Assembly: GCF_001954135.1 (NCBI RefSeq)
Contig: NZ_MBEQ01000099.1
Span: forward strand, 1-64,000
Length of the DNA stretch: 64,000 bases
Direction: 5' to 3'
Source of the DNA: Mycobacterium sp. GA-1841
Lineage (GTDB): Bacteria; Actinomycetota; Actinomycetes; Mycobacteriales; Mycobacteriaceae
Part shown: positions 1 to 7,638 of the stretch, piece after piece
Layout of the letters: the number at the start of each line of letters is the position of its first letter
Numbering within the stretch: the stretch's first letter is position 1
Position numbers and translations under genes: made by a program
The notes under the pieces: model-generated
The model's database searches: none
The model's input: the letters and a program-made list of their open reading frames with translations, nothing else
Told to the model about the DNA's origin: nothing

Positions 1-627
1 GTCGAGGAACTACGCGCCGAACTGGACGGTCAGGCCGGCGCACTCTCGAGCGCAGTCCCCGGCCCGGCCACGGGCGGGGTCTCGGCGGGGCTCCCGGCCG
101 CTGCGGGCGGTTTCGCCCCGGCCCCTTCTGGCAGCGCCACGCCGGTCGGTTGGAGCCGTGGCCTCGACCTGCCATCGGCTGCCGATCCGCCCGAGGCCGC
201 CGTGGGTCTGCGCGACCCCGGCATGTTCGGAGACGGCGTGGCCGTGCGGCTGCCCGACGGCAGCACCGCGGTGGCGCCCAACGCGGTGGCCGCCAGCGCC
301 GTGCGCCACGCGCTGACCCAGTTGGGCGTGCCCTACCGGTGGGGCGGCACTACCCCCGGCGTCGGCCTGGACTGCAGCGGGCTCACGCAGTGGGCGTATC
401 ACGAAGCCGGACTGGACATTCCACGTCTGGCCCAGGAGCAGGACATCGGCAAGGCGGTGTCGGCCGGATCGCTGCGGCCGGGTGATCTGGCGGTGTGGGA
501 CGGCCACGTCGCGATGATCGTCGGTGAGGGCACGATGATCGAGGCGGGAGACCCGGTGAAGTTGTCCCCGATCCGCACCACCAATGCCGGTCAGGGGTTC
601 CAGGGGTTCTGGCGGCCCACGGTGTAG
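1..627 (+). CDS. NlpC/P60 family peptidoglycan hydrolase, 5' end outside window
   Basis: The reading frame is open from the first base, so the gene starts upstream of the window; 208 codons remain. The visible N-terminal 65 residues are Ala/Gly/Pro-rich linker. The C-terminal 110 residues form an NlpC/P60 domain: the Cys nucleophile in GLDCSGLTQW (residue 125 counted from base 1) and the His in GHVAM (residue 169). This family cleaves D-Glu to diamino-acid bonds in peptidoglycan stem peptides; mycobacterial members are usually exported. Export signals and any other domain would lie upstream and cannot be judged. Not assigned to a particular Rip protein. Confidence 0.85.
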   Translation, partial: VEELRAELDGQAGALSSAVPGPATGGVSAGLPAAAGGFAPAPSGSATPVGWSRGLDLPSAADPPEAAVGLRDPGMFGDGVAVRLPDGSTAVAPNAVAASAVRHALTQLGVPYRWGGTTPGVGLDCSGLTQWAYHEAGLDIPRLAQEQDIGKAVSAGSLRPGDLAVWDGHVAMIVGEGTMIEAGDPVKLSPIRTTNAGQGFQGFWRPTV

Positions 628-672
628 ACCAACCTGACCGGGCGTCCAGGCCATCCCATTAGGCTGTGCCGC

Positions 673-1944
673 ATGGCTGCTGACATCGTGCCGGTCCGGC
701 TTGGGCTGACCAAGGGCGACCTCTACACACTCTGGGCTCCGCGGTGGCGTGATGCCGGCGACGAGTGGGAGGCCTTCCTGGGCGAAGGCGACGCCCTGTA
801 CGGCTTCGAATCCGTCGCCGACCTGGTCGCATTCGTCCGCACCAACACCGACAACGATCTGGCCGACCACCCGGCCTGGGACAAGCTGACCGCGGCCAAT
901 GCGCACCGGCTGCAGCCGGCCGACGACCGCGAATACGACATTGTCGGGCTGCCGGACCTCGTCGCCGACAAGCCGACGGAGGAGTCTGTCGCGACCCTGC
1001 ACCGCACCCTGGTGGTGGTGTCCTCGCTCGGCTCGGTGTGCGAGCTGGCGGCGATCAGCAAGTTCTTCAACGGCAACCCGGTGCTCGGCACGGTCGGCGG
1101 CGGGTTGGAGGGCTTCACCGGCCGCTCCGGTCGCAAGCGCTGGGCCGAGATCGAAGCCGTGATCGCCCGGGGCTGGGACGGCGTGCTCGACGCCATCGAC
1201 GAGATCGTCACGGTTCCCGAGGACATCGAGGCCGACGCCGTGAAGAAGGCTGAAGCCGAGTTGGCCGAGGACGCTCCCGAAGAGGACGACGACGAGCTCA
1301 CGGCCGACACCGAAGACGCCGACGGTGATGACGAGGACGAGGTGGTTGCCGGCGAGCCGGCGCGCAGTGCTGCCGACACCGCGGTCCTGGGCGGCGACGA
1401 GGATTTCTGGGCCAAGGTCGGCATCGATCCGGTGCGCATCATGACCGGTTCGGGCACCGTCTACACCCTGCGCTGCTACCTCGACGACGAGCCGGTCTTC
1501 CTCGGCCGCAACGGCCGCATCAGCGTGTTCAGCTCCGAGCGTGCGCTGGCCCGGTACCTGGCCGACGAGCACGACCACGACCTGTCGGACCTGGCGACCT
1601 ACGACGACATCCGGACTGCCGCGACCGACGGTTCCCTGCGGGTCGAGGTCTCCGACGAGAACGTCTACGTCCTGTCCGGCATCTCCGATGACATCGCCGA
1701 CGGACCCGACGCGGTCGACCACGACCAGTTGGAGTTGGCCGTCGAACTGCTGCGCGACGTCAGCGACTACTCCGAGGACAAGACCGTCGACGAGACGCTG
1801 GCCGACACCAAGGCCCTCGGCAAGTTCGTGAGCTATGTGCTCGGCGACGAGGGCGCCCGCAAGCCCGACGCACCGCACGCCCAGGCCGTGGAGCAGTGGG
1901 ACGCGCTGGAGCGCTTCGTGGAGTCGCGGCTGCGCGCGGAGTAG
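673..1944 (+). CDS. Conserved mycobacterial protein, Rv3311-like
   Basis: 423 residues, soluble, with no signal peptide or membrane segment. Length and position next to add-deoA-cdd-sdh match M. tuberculosis Rv3311, a conserved protein of unknown function. A highly acidic stretch (about residues 195-232, runs of Glu and Asp) separates two halves that both contain a segment reading roughly 'G..YTL ... FLG..G.I..F.S...L..YL...'; the halves may be diverged copies of one domain. A TAGGCT hexamer at about 661-666 lies six bases before the ATG, which suggests a leaderless transcript. It converges with the next gene, with three bases between the stops. No function is assigned. Confidence 0.85.
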   Translation: MAADIVPVRLGLTKGDLYTLWAPRWRDAGDEWEAFLGEGDALYGFESVADLVAFVRTNTDNDLADHPAWDKLTAANAHRLQPADDREYDIVGLPDLVADKPTEESVATLHRTLVVVSSLGSVCELAAISKFFNGNPVLGTVGGGLEGFTGRSGRKRWAEIEAVIARGWDGVLDAIDEIVTVPEDIEADAVKKAEAELAEDAPEEDDDELTADTEDADGDDEDEVVAGEPARSAADTAVLGGDEDFWAKVGIDPVRIMTGSGTVYTLRCYLDDEPVFLGRNGRISVFSSERALARYLADEHDHDLSDLATYDDIRTAATDGSLRVEVSDENVYVLSGISDDIADGPDAVDHDQLELAVELLRDVSDYSEDKTVDETLADTKALGKFVSYVLGDEGARKPDAPHAQAVEQWDALERFVESRLRAE

Positions 1945-1947
1945 CTC

Positions 1948-3516
1948 TCAGGACACGCGCTTCAAGTCGTCGTACCCGTCGATGTACAGCCCGTCACCTG
2001 CCCAGGTGACGATGTGGTCATCGCCGGGAAGCTGCCAGGTTCGTTGGCCGGTCGCGGTGTCGTAGGCGCTCACCGGTCCGTCTCCGCTCGCCACGATCTG
2101 CTTGCCATCGGTGGCGATCAGCCTGTCTGAGAGCTGGGCGCCGTCGACGAACGCACCACTCGCGTCGTTGCAGTCCCGCACCCGCACCCCACCGGCACGC
2201 GTACTCACCTCGGAGTACGACACGACGCACAGCGTGCCGAGACCAGCGAGAGAGACCAAGGTGTCGGACGACATCGGGAGCGGCTGCGACCACGTCAACT
2301 CTCCGGTGAGCGTGTCCACGCCGGCGATCTCCCCCTTCTCCTGGCTGTACACGATCGGCGACGTGACCCCCGATGTCGTGTACGGCACCGAGCCTTGGAA
2401 GCCGAAACGGGGCATGTCGCTGGTGTCAGGCAGCCGATAACCGCGGTCCCCCGGGATCCTCCACGCCAGCTTGCCGGTGAATGAGTAGAAATCGATGCGC
2501 TGCCTCGGTTTCCCGGCCGGCATTATCCCGCCGCTCCGCTGTGACACCGCGATGCCCCGGCTGGTAGCGATGACATTGTCGACGCTCCCGATGGAGAACA
2601 ACTCGTCACCGGTTTTGGCGTCGTAGAACTTGGTACTCAGACCGCCCCGCTCTTGTTCCGCCACGACGCCTTGATCCAGGAACACCGACGCCTGCCCGGG
2701 CATCGGCTTGGTCCAGAGTTGCTGTCCCGAGTCGTCGAATACGGTGAGGCTCTGCTGATGGCTGGAATACGCGAGCAAGCCGGAACCGCTGTAGGTCCGT
2801 GGCAGTCCTCCTCCTTGATTCGGTGCCACGTTCTTCGTGGCGCCGGTGGCCACATCCAGAAGTGCCGCGCTCTTGTCAGCGGCAACGCAGAGGGCGGTGG
2901 CGCCCGACGTGCTGAAGACGCAGTTCGTAAACACGCCCGGCTTTAGCCATTTCTGCGAGCCGTTGCCGGCATCCAGCGCGGTGAAGGAATCGTTCAGATT
3001 GACCAGGACGGTCTTGGTATCGCCACCGACAACCCTAGTAAGCCCACGTGGGCTGCCCCCACCCAGCGGATAGCTCCACAGGTTCTTGGTAGGCGCTGCA
3101 CTCAATGAGGAGAGCTTCGCCGTGGCCGGTGGACGCTCCGCACCGGCAATCTCTGTCTTTCCAGCAGCGGCATCGGCCTCCGACAACGCCTCCGACCCTG
3201 AGCCAAACGTCCAGTACACGATCGAGCCGACGACCAGCACCAGCACGGCGATCACCGCGGCAACGACGATTCCGATGACCTTCGCGTTTCGGCGGCGATC
3301 CTGCGGGGGCTGCGGAGTGAATTGTGGTGGGTACCCGCCGTATCCGGGCTGCTGCCCCCATCCCTGCGGCGCGTGCGACGTAGGGAATCCCGGAGAGGCA
3401 CCGAAGAACGGGGGTGCCCCTGGTTGTACCCCGGGTGGATCGAACGGCGACCCGCTCGTCCCAGACGCCTGCTGACCATCGTTGTCGCCCCACGGCGAAC
3501 TCCCCCACGGGTTCAC
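1948..3516 (-). CDS. Membrane-anchored PQQ-like beta-propeller protein
   Basis: About 522 residues from a GTG at 3516. The frame stays open to an ATG at 3642, but those extra 42 residues are Arg-rich and unlike the rest, so I prefer the GTG. Order: a Pro/Gly/Gln-rich cytoplasmic stretch (to about residue 70), an Arg-rich stop, one transmembrane helix (KVIGIVVAAVIAVLVLVV), then a propeller domain with repeated blades of the type 'ALDA..G...W' and 'VDTLTGELTW'. This PQQ-binding-like fold usually acts as a scaffold or binding module; the ligand is unknown. The domain is predicted to be extracytoplasmic. A second protein of the same general design lies at 37772-39523. The start is uncertain. Confidence 0.75.
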   Translation of the reverse strand: MNPWGSSPWGDNDGQQASGTSGSPFDPPGVQPGAPPFFGASPGFPTSHAPQGWGQQPGYGGYPPQFTPQPPQDRRRNAKVIGIVVAAVIAVLVLVVGSIVYWTFGSGSEALSEADAAAGKTEIAGAERPPATAKLSSLSAAPTKNLWSYPLGGGSPRGLTRVVGGDTKTVLVNLNDSFTALDAGNGSQKWLKPGVFTNCVFSTSGATALCVAADKSAALLDVATGATKNVAPNQGGGLPRTYSGSGLLAYSSHQQSLTVFDDSGQQLWTKPMPGQASVFLDQGVVAEQERGGLSTKFYDAKTGDELFSIGSVDNVIATSRGIAVSQRSGGIMPAGKPRQRIDFYSFTGKLAWRIPGDRGYRLPDTSDMPRFGFQGSVPYTTSGVTSPIVYSQEKGEIAGVDTLTGELTWSQPLPMSSDTLVSLAGLGTLCVVSYSEVSTRAGGVRVRDCNDASGAFVDGAQLSDRLIATDGKQIVASGDGPVSAYDTATGQRTWQLPGDDHIVTWAGDGLYIDGYDDLKRVS

Positions 3517-3687
3517 GTTGGGAGTGTATTTGACAGGCCCTGGGGTGAGCCGACGGTCAGAACGCCCATGATTACATCGACCAGTCTTTCCACGCACGCG
3601 TCGAGGTTCCCGCGGCACAAGCGTGACTGGAACCAGACGCACAGCATCGCGCGGGTTCGGCGGGGGGAATTTGCCCGTCGCGGTAAC

Positions 3688-4776
3688 TCAGCCGACCAGC
3701 ACCGCGTACCGAGGCTTGATCACCTCGTCGATCAGCGCGAGCCGTTGGTCGAAGGGGATGAAGGCCGACTTCATCGCGTTGATCGTAAATCGCTCCAGAT
3801 CAGTCCAGCCGTAGCCGAACGCCTCGACCAGGCGCGCCATCTCCTGGCTCATGGTGGTGTCGCTCATCAGCCGGTTGTCGGTGTTGACCGTGACCCGGAA
3901 CCGGAGCCGCGCCAGCCGGTCGAAGGGGTGTTCGGCGATGCTGGGCGCGGCCCCGGTCTGCACGTTGCTGCTCGGGCACATCTCCAGCGGGATGCGCTTG
4001 TCCCGCAACAGCGATGCCAGCCGGCCCAGGTGTTGGGTGCCGTCGTCGAATTCGGTGATGTCGTCGACGATGCGCACCCCGTGGCCCAGGCGGTCGGCTC
4101 CGCAGAACGCGATGGCCTCATGGATCGACGGCAGACCGAACGCCTCACCGGCGTGAATGGTGAAGCGTGCGTTGTTGCCCCGCATGTACTCGAAGGCATC
4201 CAGGTGGCGGGTGGGCGGATATCCCGCCTCGGCACCGGCGATGTCGAATCCGACGACGCCCTTGTCGCGAAATCTGATTGCCAGCTCGGCGATCTCACGA
4301 GACCGGGCCGCGTGGCGCATCGCGGTGACCAGACAGCGCACGGTGATGGTGCGCCCTGCGGCCGCGGCTGCCTTCTCCCCGTCGGCGAACCCGGCCAGGA
4401 CCGCATCGACGACGTCGTCCAGCGACAGGCCGCGGTCGATGTGCAGCTCGGGGGCGAACCGGACCTCGGCGTACACCACGTTGTCGGCGGCCAGATCCTC
4501 CACGCACTCGTGGGCCACCCGATGCAGCGCCTCAGGGGTCTGCATCACGCCGACGGTGTGGGCGAACGGCTCGAGGTACCGCTCCAACGAGCCGCTGTGG
4601 GCGGCCGTGCGGAAGAACGTGGCCAGCTCGTCTACCTCAGTGGCGGGCAGGTCGTCGTAGCCGAGCTGCCCGGCGAGGTCGAGCACGGTGGCCGGACGCA
4701 GCCCACCGTCGAGGTGGTCGTGCAGCAGGGCCTTGGGGGCGTGCTGGATCTTGTCCAGGGTCAGCGGGGTGCTCAT
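3688..4776 (-). CDS. add: Adenosine deaminase
   Basis: 362 residues, full length for the family. It deaminates (deoxy)adenosine to (deoxy)inosine in purine salvage. Zinc and catalytic motifs are all present: HDHLDG (residues 19-24), HAGEAFG, the LGHG motif, CPSSN and NTDNRLMS. It follows deoA with an 18-base gap on the same strand, and cdd precedes deoA, so cdd-deoA-add forms a nucleoside catabolism operon as in other mycobacteria. Cytoplasmic. The assignment is secure. Confidence 0.96.
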   Translation of the reverse strand: MSTPLTLDKIQHAPKALLHDHLDGGLRPATVLDLAGQLGYDDLPATEVDELATFFRTAAHSGSLERYLEPFAHTVGVMQTPEALHRVAHECVEDLAADNVVYAEVRFAPELHIDRGLSLDDVVDAVLAGFADGEKAAAAAGRTITVRCLVTAMRHAARSREIAELAIRFRDKGVVGFDIAGAEAGYPPTRHLDAFEYMRGNNARFTIHAGEAFGLPSIHEAIAFCGADRLGHGVRIVDDITEFDDGTQHLGRLASLLRDKRIPLEMCPSSNVQTGAAPSIAEHPFDRLARLRFRVTVNTDNRLMSDTTMSQEMARLVEAFGYGWTDLERFTINAMKSAFIPFDQRLALIDEVIKPRYAVLVG

Positions 4777-4794
4777 GCCCCCATCATCCCCACC

Positions 4795-6087
4795 TCAGAC
4801 GATCCGGTCGATGACCAGCGGCCGCCGTGCCGGCGCCGAGTCGTCAACCGACCAGGCCCCGTCGAGTTCGGCGAGCGCGCCGGGTAGCCGCTCGGCGGTT
4901 TCGGTGTAGAGCGTGAACAGCGTCTGGTCCGCCGCCACCGGCTCACCCGGCCTGCGGTGGATCCGCACCCCGGCGCCGAGTTGCACCGGCTCGCCCGGCT
5001 GCGCCCGGCCCGCGCCCAGGCGCCAGGCCGCCATTGCCACGCCCATGGCGTCGATGTCGCCCATGATGCCGCCGCGCGGGGCCGTCACGGTCTCGGTGGC
5101 CGTCCCGAGCGGCAGCGGGCGGCTCAGGTCCCCGCCCTGAGCGGCCACCAGCGCACGGAACCGGTCCATCGCGGTGCCGTCACGCAGCGTCTCGGCCGGA
5201 TCGGCGCCGTCGATGCCGGCCGCGTCGAGCATCTCGGCCGCCAACGCCAACGTCAGGGCCACCACGTCGGCCGGGCCGCCGCCGGCCAGCACCTCCAGCG
5301 ACTCGGTGACCTCCACGGAGTTGCCGACGGTGCAGCCGAGCGGGCAGTTCATGTCTGTGAGCAGGGCCCGGGTCGGCACCCCGTCGGCATTGCCGAGGTC
5401 GACCATGATCCGCGCCAGCTCCCGGGCGTCGGCCTCGGTCTTCAGAAACGCACCCCGGCCGACTTTGACGTCGAGCACCAAGGACCGGGCACCCTCGGCG
5501 AGCTTCTTGCTCATCACCGAACTGGCGATCAGCGGTGTCGAGTCGACGGTGGAGGTGATATCCCGCAGGGCATAGATCTTGCGATCGGCCGGAGCCAGCT
5601 CACCGGCGGCGAAGATCGCTCCGCCGATGCCCTGAAGTTGTTGCCGGATCTGCCTTTTCGACAGCTCGGCGGTGAATCCCGAGATCGCCTCGAGTTTGTC
5701 GAGCGTGCCACCGGTATGACCGAGCCCGCGGCCGGATGCCTGCGGAACGCTGCCACCACAAGCCATTACGACCGGCAGTAGCGGAATGGTGATCTTGTCG
5801 CCGACCCCGCCGGTGGAGTGCTTGTCGACCAGCGCCAGTGGTGCTCCGCCGGAGCGCAGGTCCGTGAAATCGAACCGCTCTCCGGAATTGACCATGGCGG
5901 TGGTCCAGCGGGTGGTCTCGGCCACCGTCATCCCGTTGAGGAAGATCGCCATCAACAGGGCCGACATCTGTTCGTCGGCCACCCGTCCGTGGGTGTAGCC
6001 GTCGATCACCCAATCGATCGCGGCGTCGGACAGAACTCCGCCGTCACGTTTGGTCCGGATGACAGTGGGCGCGTCGAGAGGCGGCAT
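4795..6087 (-). CDS. deoA: Thymidine phosphorylase
   Basis: 430 residues from the ATG at 6087. An in-frame ATG at 6129 would add 14 residues not seen in the family, and the chosen start places the conserved APTVIRTKRDGG at residues 6-17. It phosphorolyses thymidine or deoxyuridine to base plus deoxyribose-1-phosphate. The phosphorylase signature SGRGLGHTGGTLDKLEAI is intact, as is the phosphate-binding DKHSTGGVGD. It lies between cdd and add, so cytidine deaminase could feed it with deoxyuridine. Confidence 0.95.
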   Translation of the reverse strand: MPPLDAPTVIRTKRDGGVLSDAAIDWVIDGYTHGRVADEQMSALLMAIFLNGMTVAETTRWTTAMVNSGERFDFTDLRSGGAPLALVDKHSTGGVGDKITIPLLPVVMACGGSVPQASGRGLGHTGGTLDKLEAISGFTAELSKRQIRQQLQGIGGAIFAAGELAPADRKIYALRDITSTVDSTPLIASSVMSKKLAEGARSLVLDVKVGRGAFLKTEADARELARIMVDLGNADGVPTRALLTDMNCPLGCTVGNSVEVTESLEVLAGGGPADVVALTLALAAEMLDAAGIDGADPAETLRDGTAMDRFRALVAAQGGDLSRPLPLGTATETVTAPRGGIMGDIDAMGVAMAAWRLGAGRAQPGEPVQLGAGVRIHRRPGEPVAADQTLFTLYTETAERLPGALAELDGAWSVDDSAPARRPLVIDRIV

Positions 6088-6135
6088 GGACGTCAACCTA
6101 CTCGCCGGTAACCGGAGTTGTTGGACCACTTGGCC

Positions 6136-6534
6136 TTACCGACGTTGCAGATCCTGCGGACCGAAGGCGTCGGGCAATAGCTCGGCCAGCGGCCGCGCAC
6201 CGCCGGGATGGTCGACGAGCATCTCCGGCCCGCCGTGTTCCAGCAACACCTGCCGGCACCGTCCGCAGGGCATCAGCAGGCCGCCGGCCGGGCCCACACA
6301 CGACAGCGCGAGGAGCCGTCCGCCACCCCCCGAATGCAGGGCGCAGACCACAGCGCACTCGGCACAGAGACCTAGGCCATATGAGACATTCTCCACATTG
6401 CATCCAGCCACGACGCGCCCATCGTCGACGAGGGCGGCGGCACCCACCGGAAATCCGGAATACGGCGCATACGCGCGCCTTGAAACGTCAATTGCGTTGT
6501 CACGCAACAGTTTCCAGTCGACATCCGTCGTCAC
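6136..6534 (-). CDS. cdd: Cytidine deaminase
   Basis: 132 residues from a GTG at 6534. The frame extends to 6591, but homologues begin at the DVDW..LR segment. It is a small tetrameric-type zinc deaminase converting (deoxy)cytidine to (deoxy)uridine. The zinc and catalytic set is complete: CAEC with the proton-shuttling Glu, and MPCGRCRQ. CNVENVSYG is the substrate-binding segment. It is the first gene of the cdd-deoA-add unit, divergent from sdhC across a shared control region. Confidence 0.94.
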   Translation of the reverse strand: MTTDVDWKLLRDNAIDVSRRAYAPYSGFPVGAAALVDDGRVVAGCNVENVSYGLGLCAECAVVCALHSGGGGRLLALSCVGPAGGLLMPCGRCRQVLLEHGGPEMLVDHPGGARPLAELLPDAFGPQDLQRR

Positions 6535-6748
6535 GCGGCCGCCTCCAACATAGGTTCTGAATGCATTCCGAAAGCTCAATTCCCGGCCCACGCATTAAGA
6601 TAGGTAAGCCTAACTTTTGCGTGTTCAGCAGGTCTAACAGCTCAACCGTAATTCGTTCGCCACTACAAATGGGTTTAGAGTCGCCCCGAGGTTTGGGGCT
6701 AATTCACAGCCGGCCCCAGACGTCCCACCGATGGCGTTGGAGGGCCCG
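6535..6748. promoter_or_regulatory. Divergent control region, cdd / sdhCDAB
   Basis: These 214 bases are clearly AT-richer than the flanking genes and hold promoters for both directions. Candidate -10 elements toward sdhC include TAATTC near 6710. A GGAGG at 6739-6743 positions the sdhC start at 6749. The centre carries a candidate IdeR box, listed separately. Confidence 0.6.
6600..6618. promoter_or_regulatory. Candidate IdeR (iron-dependent regulator) box
   Basis: ATAGGTAAGCCTAACTTTT agrees at 16 of 19 positions with the degenerate IdeR/DtxR consensus TWAGGTWAGSCTWACCTWA, with a perfect core AGGTAAGCCTAAC. It sits between cdd and sdhC, about 130 bases before the sdhC start. This is a motif match by eye only; control of a heme and Fe-S enzyme by iron would make sense. 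Confidence 0.5.
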
Positions 6749-7165
6749 ATGAGTACTCAGACGGAGGTACCGGCTCCGCAACCCAGGAAAGCACGACGGC
6801 GCACCCTTTATCGCGGTGATCCGGGAATGTGGTCCTGGGTGCTGCACCGTATTACCGGTGCCACGATTTTCTTCTTCCTGTTCGTCCATGTCCTCGATAC
6901 CGCGTTGGTCCGCGTCAGCCCGCAGGCCTACAACGAGGTCATCGAGACGTACAAGACACCCATCGTCGGATTGATGGAGATGGGCCTGGTCGCCGCCGTG
7001 CTGTTCCACGCACTCAACGGCATCCGCGTCATCCTCATCGACTTCTGGCAGCAGGGTCCCCGCTACCAGCGGCAGATGCTCGCGATCGCCGTCGGTGTCT
7101 TTGCCGTGGTTCTCATCGCAGCCCTAGGAGTTCTCGGTATGCACATGACGGAGCGGTTCCTGTGA
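6749..7165 (+). CDS. sdhC: Succinate dehydrogenase cytochrome b556 subunit
   Basis: 138 residues from the ATG at 6749, seven bases after GGAGG; an upstream in-frame ATG at 6731 lacks such a site. Three transmembrane helices follow a basic N-terminus. His in VLHRITG, in FVHVLD and in FHALNG are candidate heme and quinone-site residues. It anchors complex II in the membrane together with SdhD. The stop overlaps the GTG start of sdhD, so the two are translationally coupled. The locus corresponds to the Sdh2-type operon Rv3316-Rv3319. Confidence 0.93.
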   Translation: MSTQTEVPAPQPRKARRRTLYRGDPGMWSWVLHRITGATIFFFLFVHVLDTALVRVSPQAYNEVIETYKTPIVGLMEMGLVAAVLFHALNGIRVILIDFWQQGPRYQRQMLAIAVGVFAVVLIAALGVLGMHMTERFL

Positions 7166-7635
7166 GCGCGCCTGGAGCAGGCGAGTCGCGGCTCGGCCGC
7201 CCCGCGCCGGTGATGGAACGTGAGCACGACCGGCCGGCCGCGCTGGACCATCCGCGCGCGCCCCGTCGTCCCCGCGGCATCCCCTACTTCGAGAAGTACG
7301 CGTGGTTGTTCATGCGGTTCTCGGGTGTCGCCCTGGTGTTTCTGGCGCTGGGCCACCTGTTCATCATGCTGATGTGGCAGGACGGTGTGTACCGCATCGA
7401 CTTCAACTACGTCGCGCAGCGGTGGGCCTCCCCGTTCTGGCAGATCTGGGACATGGCCCTGCTGTGGCTGGCGATGATCCACGGGGCCAACGGCCTGCGG
7501 ACCATCATCGGCGACTACGCCCGTAAGAACACCACGAAGTTCTGGCTGAATTCGCTGCTGCTGCTGGCGACAGGGTTCACCCTGGTTCTGGGCACCTACG
7601 TCTTGGTCACCTTCGACCCGAATATTGGGAGCTAA
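7162..7635 (+). CDS. sdhD: Succinate dehydrogenase hydrophobic membrane anchor subunit
   Basis: 157 residues from a GTG at 7162 that overlaps the sdhC stop (GTGA). A polar, Pro/Arg-rich N-terminal 45 residues precede three transmembrane helices (about residues 47-68, 92-113 and 130-150). The IHGANGLRTIIGDY segment carries the conserved His and Arg of the family. It is the second membrane anchor of complex II and contributes to the quinone and heme sites with SdhC. Three bases separate it from sdhA. Confidence 0.92.
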   Translation: MSAPGAGESRLGRPAPVMEREHDRPAALDHPRAPRRPRGIPYFEKYAWLFMRFSGVALVFLALGHLFIMLMWQDGVYRIDFNYVAQRWASPFWQIWDMALLWLAMIHGANGLRTIIGDYARKNTTKFWLNSLLLLATGFTLVLGTYVLVTFDPNIGS

Positions 7636-7638
7636 CCC

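Noticed and set aside
10..1878. Very long open frame antisense to the first two genes.
   Set aside because: It is a shadow of high-GC coding sequence: composition is skewed, there is no ribosome-binding site, and the plus-strand frames have clear domains and family length.
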